Part shown: piece by piece, positions 61,901 through 64,000 of the stretch | Numbering within the stretch: position 1 is the stretch's first letter | Layout: the number at the start of each line of letters is the position of its first letter | Assembly (NCBI RefSeq): GCF_937616625.2 | Contig: NC_065572.1 | Span: 41,319,653 to 41,383,652 of the forward strand | Source: Mercurialis annua | Taxonomy: Eukaryota > Streptophyta > Magnoliopsida > Malpighiales > Euphorbiaceae | Reading direction: 5' to 3' | DNA length: 64,000 nucleotides | Program-made: the position numbers and the translations under genes | The notes under the pieces: model-generated | Told to the model about the DNA's origin: nothing | The model's input: the letters and a program-made list of their open reading frames with translations, nothing else | Database searches by the model: none

Positions 61901-64000
61901 ACAAACGTTACGAAACAAATCCAAACGTTTCACATTTTTAGCGATTTAAGCCAAACGTTTACAAACGGTACGAAAGAAATCCAAACGTTTCCCCTTTTTA
62001 GCGATTTAAGCCAAATATTTAGAAACGCTACGAAACTAATCCAAACGTTTCACCTTATTAGCGATTTAAGCCAAACATTTACAAACGTTAAGAAACAAAT
62101 CCAAATGTTTCCCCATTTTAGTGATTTAACTAAACGTTTAAAACGTTTCAAAACAAATCCAAACATTTCACCTTTTTAGCGATTTATGCCAAACGTTTAC
62201 AAACGTTACGAACAAATCCAAATGTTTCACCTTTTTAGCGATTTAAACCAAACGTTTACAAACGTTACGAAACAAATCCAAACGTTTCACCTTTTTATCG
62301 ATTTAAGCCAAATGTATACAAACTTTACAAAACAAATCAAAACGTTTCACCTATTAGGGATTTAAGCCAAACGTTTACAAACGTTGGGAAACAAATCCAA
62401 ACGTTTCTCATATTTAATAATTTAAGCCAAACGTTTACAAATGTTACGAAACAAAACCAAGTGTTTCACCTTTTCAGCAATTTAAGCCAAACTTTAACAA
62501 ATGTTACGAAACAAATCCAAACGTTTCACCTTTTCAGCAATTTAAGCCAAACTTTAACAAATGTTACGAAACAAATCCAAACGTTTCACCTTTTTATCGA
62601 TTTAAGCCAAACGTTTCACCTTTTTAGAGATTTAAGCCAAACGTTTACAAACGATAAAACAAAATTTTCAAAACGTTACGAAACGAATCCAAACGTTTAC
62701 AAAAGTTACTAATCAACACCAAATGTTTCCCCATTTTAGCGATTTAAGCCAAACTTTTATAAACATTACGAAACAAAACCAAACGATGGTAAACGTTACG
62801 AAACAAATCCAACCATTTCACATTTTTAATGATTTAAGCCAAACGTTTACAAACGTTACGAAACAAATCCGAACGTTTCACCATTTTAGTGATTGAAGCC
62901 TAACATTTACAAACGTTATGAAAAAAAACAAAATGTTTCGAAACAAATTTAAAACGTTACGAAACAAATCCAACCGTTTCACCTTTTTAGCAATTTAAGC
63001 CGAACGTTAACAAAGGTTACAAAACAAATCCAAATGTTTCACCTTTTCAGTAATATAAGCCAAACGTTTACAAACGTTACGAAACTAATAAAAACGTTTA
63101 AAATGTCAAGAAACCCTTTTTAGCATTTTAAGCCAAATGTTTACAACGTTACGAAACAAATCCAAACGTTTCACCTCTTTAGCGATATAAAACAAACGTT
63201 TTCAAACGTTACGAAACAAATTCAAACGTTTCTACTTTTCAGTGATTTAAGTCAAACGTTTAGAAACATAACAAAACAAAACCAAACGTTTCCCCTTTTT
63301 AGCGATTTAAGCCAAACATTTACAAACGTTACGAAACAAATCCAAAAGTTTCAACTTTTTAGCGATTTAAGCCAAACGTTTACAAATGTTACGAAACAAA
63401 TCCAAACGTTTCACCTTTTAGCGATTTAAGCCAAACGTCAAAAAACGTTACGAAAAAAACCAAACGTTTAAAATGTTACGAAACAAATCCAAACGTTTCA
63501 CCTTTTTAGCGATTTAAGCCAAACTTTTAGAAATAATACAAAACAAATCCAAACGTTTCACCTTTTTAGCGATTTAAGCCAAACATTTACAATCGGTACG
63601 AAAAAAAATCCAAACCTTTCCCCTTTTTAGTGATATAAGCCAAACGTTTACAAACCTTACGAAATAAATCCAAATGTTTCACCTTTTTAGCGATTTAAGA
63701 CAAACGTTTGCAAACGTTACGAAACAAATCCAAACGTTTAATCTTTTTAGCGATTTAAGCCGAACGTTTACACACGTTATGAAACAAATTCAAACGTTCA
63801 CCTTTTTAGCGATTTAAACCGAACATTTCCAAACGGTACGAAACAAATCCAAACGATTCCCCTTTTTAGCGGTGAAAGCTAAACGTTTACAAACGTTACG
63901 AAACAAATCCAAACGTTTCACATTTTTAGCGATTGAAACCAAACCTTTACAAACGTTATGAAACAAATTCAAATGTTTCTCATATTTAACAATTTAAGCC
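55830..64000 (+). repeat. Higher-order duplication with 5674-bp offset within block C
   Basis: 55831/61505, 56131/61805 and 56787/62461 all differ by exactly 5674 bp, so about 0.9 kb at least is colinear without any gap, and the copies look nearly identical. Further right, 57938 corresponds to about 63678 (offset about 5740). The right copy runs off the window. Confidence 0.88.

Larger units (their letters stand above)
43029..64000 (+). repeat. 60-bp satellite, block C (21 kb, continues past the window)
   Basis: About 350 units in the same orientation as blocks A and B. Organisation is by large nested duplications. The ACTTTTAGAAA variant occurs at 45906, 49300, 55441, 57788, 61355 and 63523 (with decayed forms near 48226, 52075 and 54370). 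The CGTC(G/A)AAAAACG variant occurs at 45821, 48139, 51989, 54339, 57701, 61265 and 63436. The ACGATGGTAAA variant recurs about ten times. All longer frames here (up to 124 codons) are artefacts of the 60-bp period. No other element is visible. Confidence 0.97.

Noticed and set aside
11749..64000. Firm call of a centromere
   Set aside because: Dyads, phasing and satellite length fit, but there is no centromere-specific retrotransposon and no CENH3 data; subtelomeric or interstitial heterochromatin is equally possible from sequence alone.

Overview
The window looks like gene-poor heterochromatin from a flowering plant. No host gene is visible. The evidence is one intact plant-type Ty1/copia polyprotein, several long terminal repeats (LTRs) with initiator-Met tRNA primer-binding sites, and about 42 kb of a tandem satellite with a 60-bp unit. 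The species cannot be named from the sequence.

Layout. (1) 1-11748: a tandem retroelement array read on the + strand. It consists of the 3' part of an internal region, an LTR (2487-5000), a full internal region (5001-9183) and a second LTR (9184-11748). The repeat offset is 6697 bp and the copies are almost identical. The internal region has a primer-binding site, a polypurine tract and six 40-bp hairpin-forming repeats, but no gag or pol reading frame. It is therefore a non-autonomous, LARD-like element, probably mobilised by a Ty3/gypsy relative. (2) 11749-14808: 60-bp satellite. (3) 14809-22969: a solo LTR in reverse orientation, related at its ends to the first family and flanked by the 5-bp target duplication GTTAC. 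A complete young Ty1/copia element (15970-20614, 227-bp LTRs with one mismatch, target duplication AACGT) is nested in it and carries one uninterrupted gag-pol frame. (4) 22970-41038: satellite with several higher-order repeats. (5) 41039-43028: a different solo LTR (1990 bp, target duplication ACAAA) with a recognisable promoter. (6) 43029-64000: satellite with higher-order repeats of several kb.

Satellite. A consensus-like copy lies at 11881-11940. Four AAAC tracts fall exactly 10 bp apart. A 16-bp dyad with a 2-bp centre sits in every unit. There are five CpG dinucleotides and no CHG site per unit. Divergent copies differ mainly by CpG transitions. Half-unit (about 30 bp) gains and losses show exchange between the two CCAAACGTTT boxes inside one monomer. 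Because 60 is divisible by three and one frame has no stop, the array produces many spurious open frames of about 20-residue repeats.

Order of events (inferred): satellite growth and higher-order duplication; insertion of the LTR families followed by LTR-LTR recombination (solo LTRs and the tandem array); most recently, the copia insertion. The only protein-coding gene I accept is the copia polyprotein.
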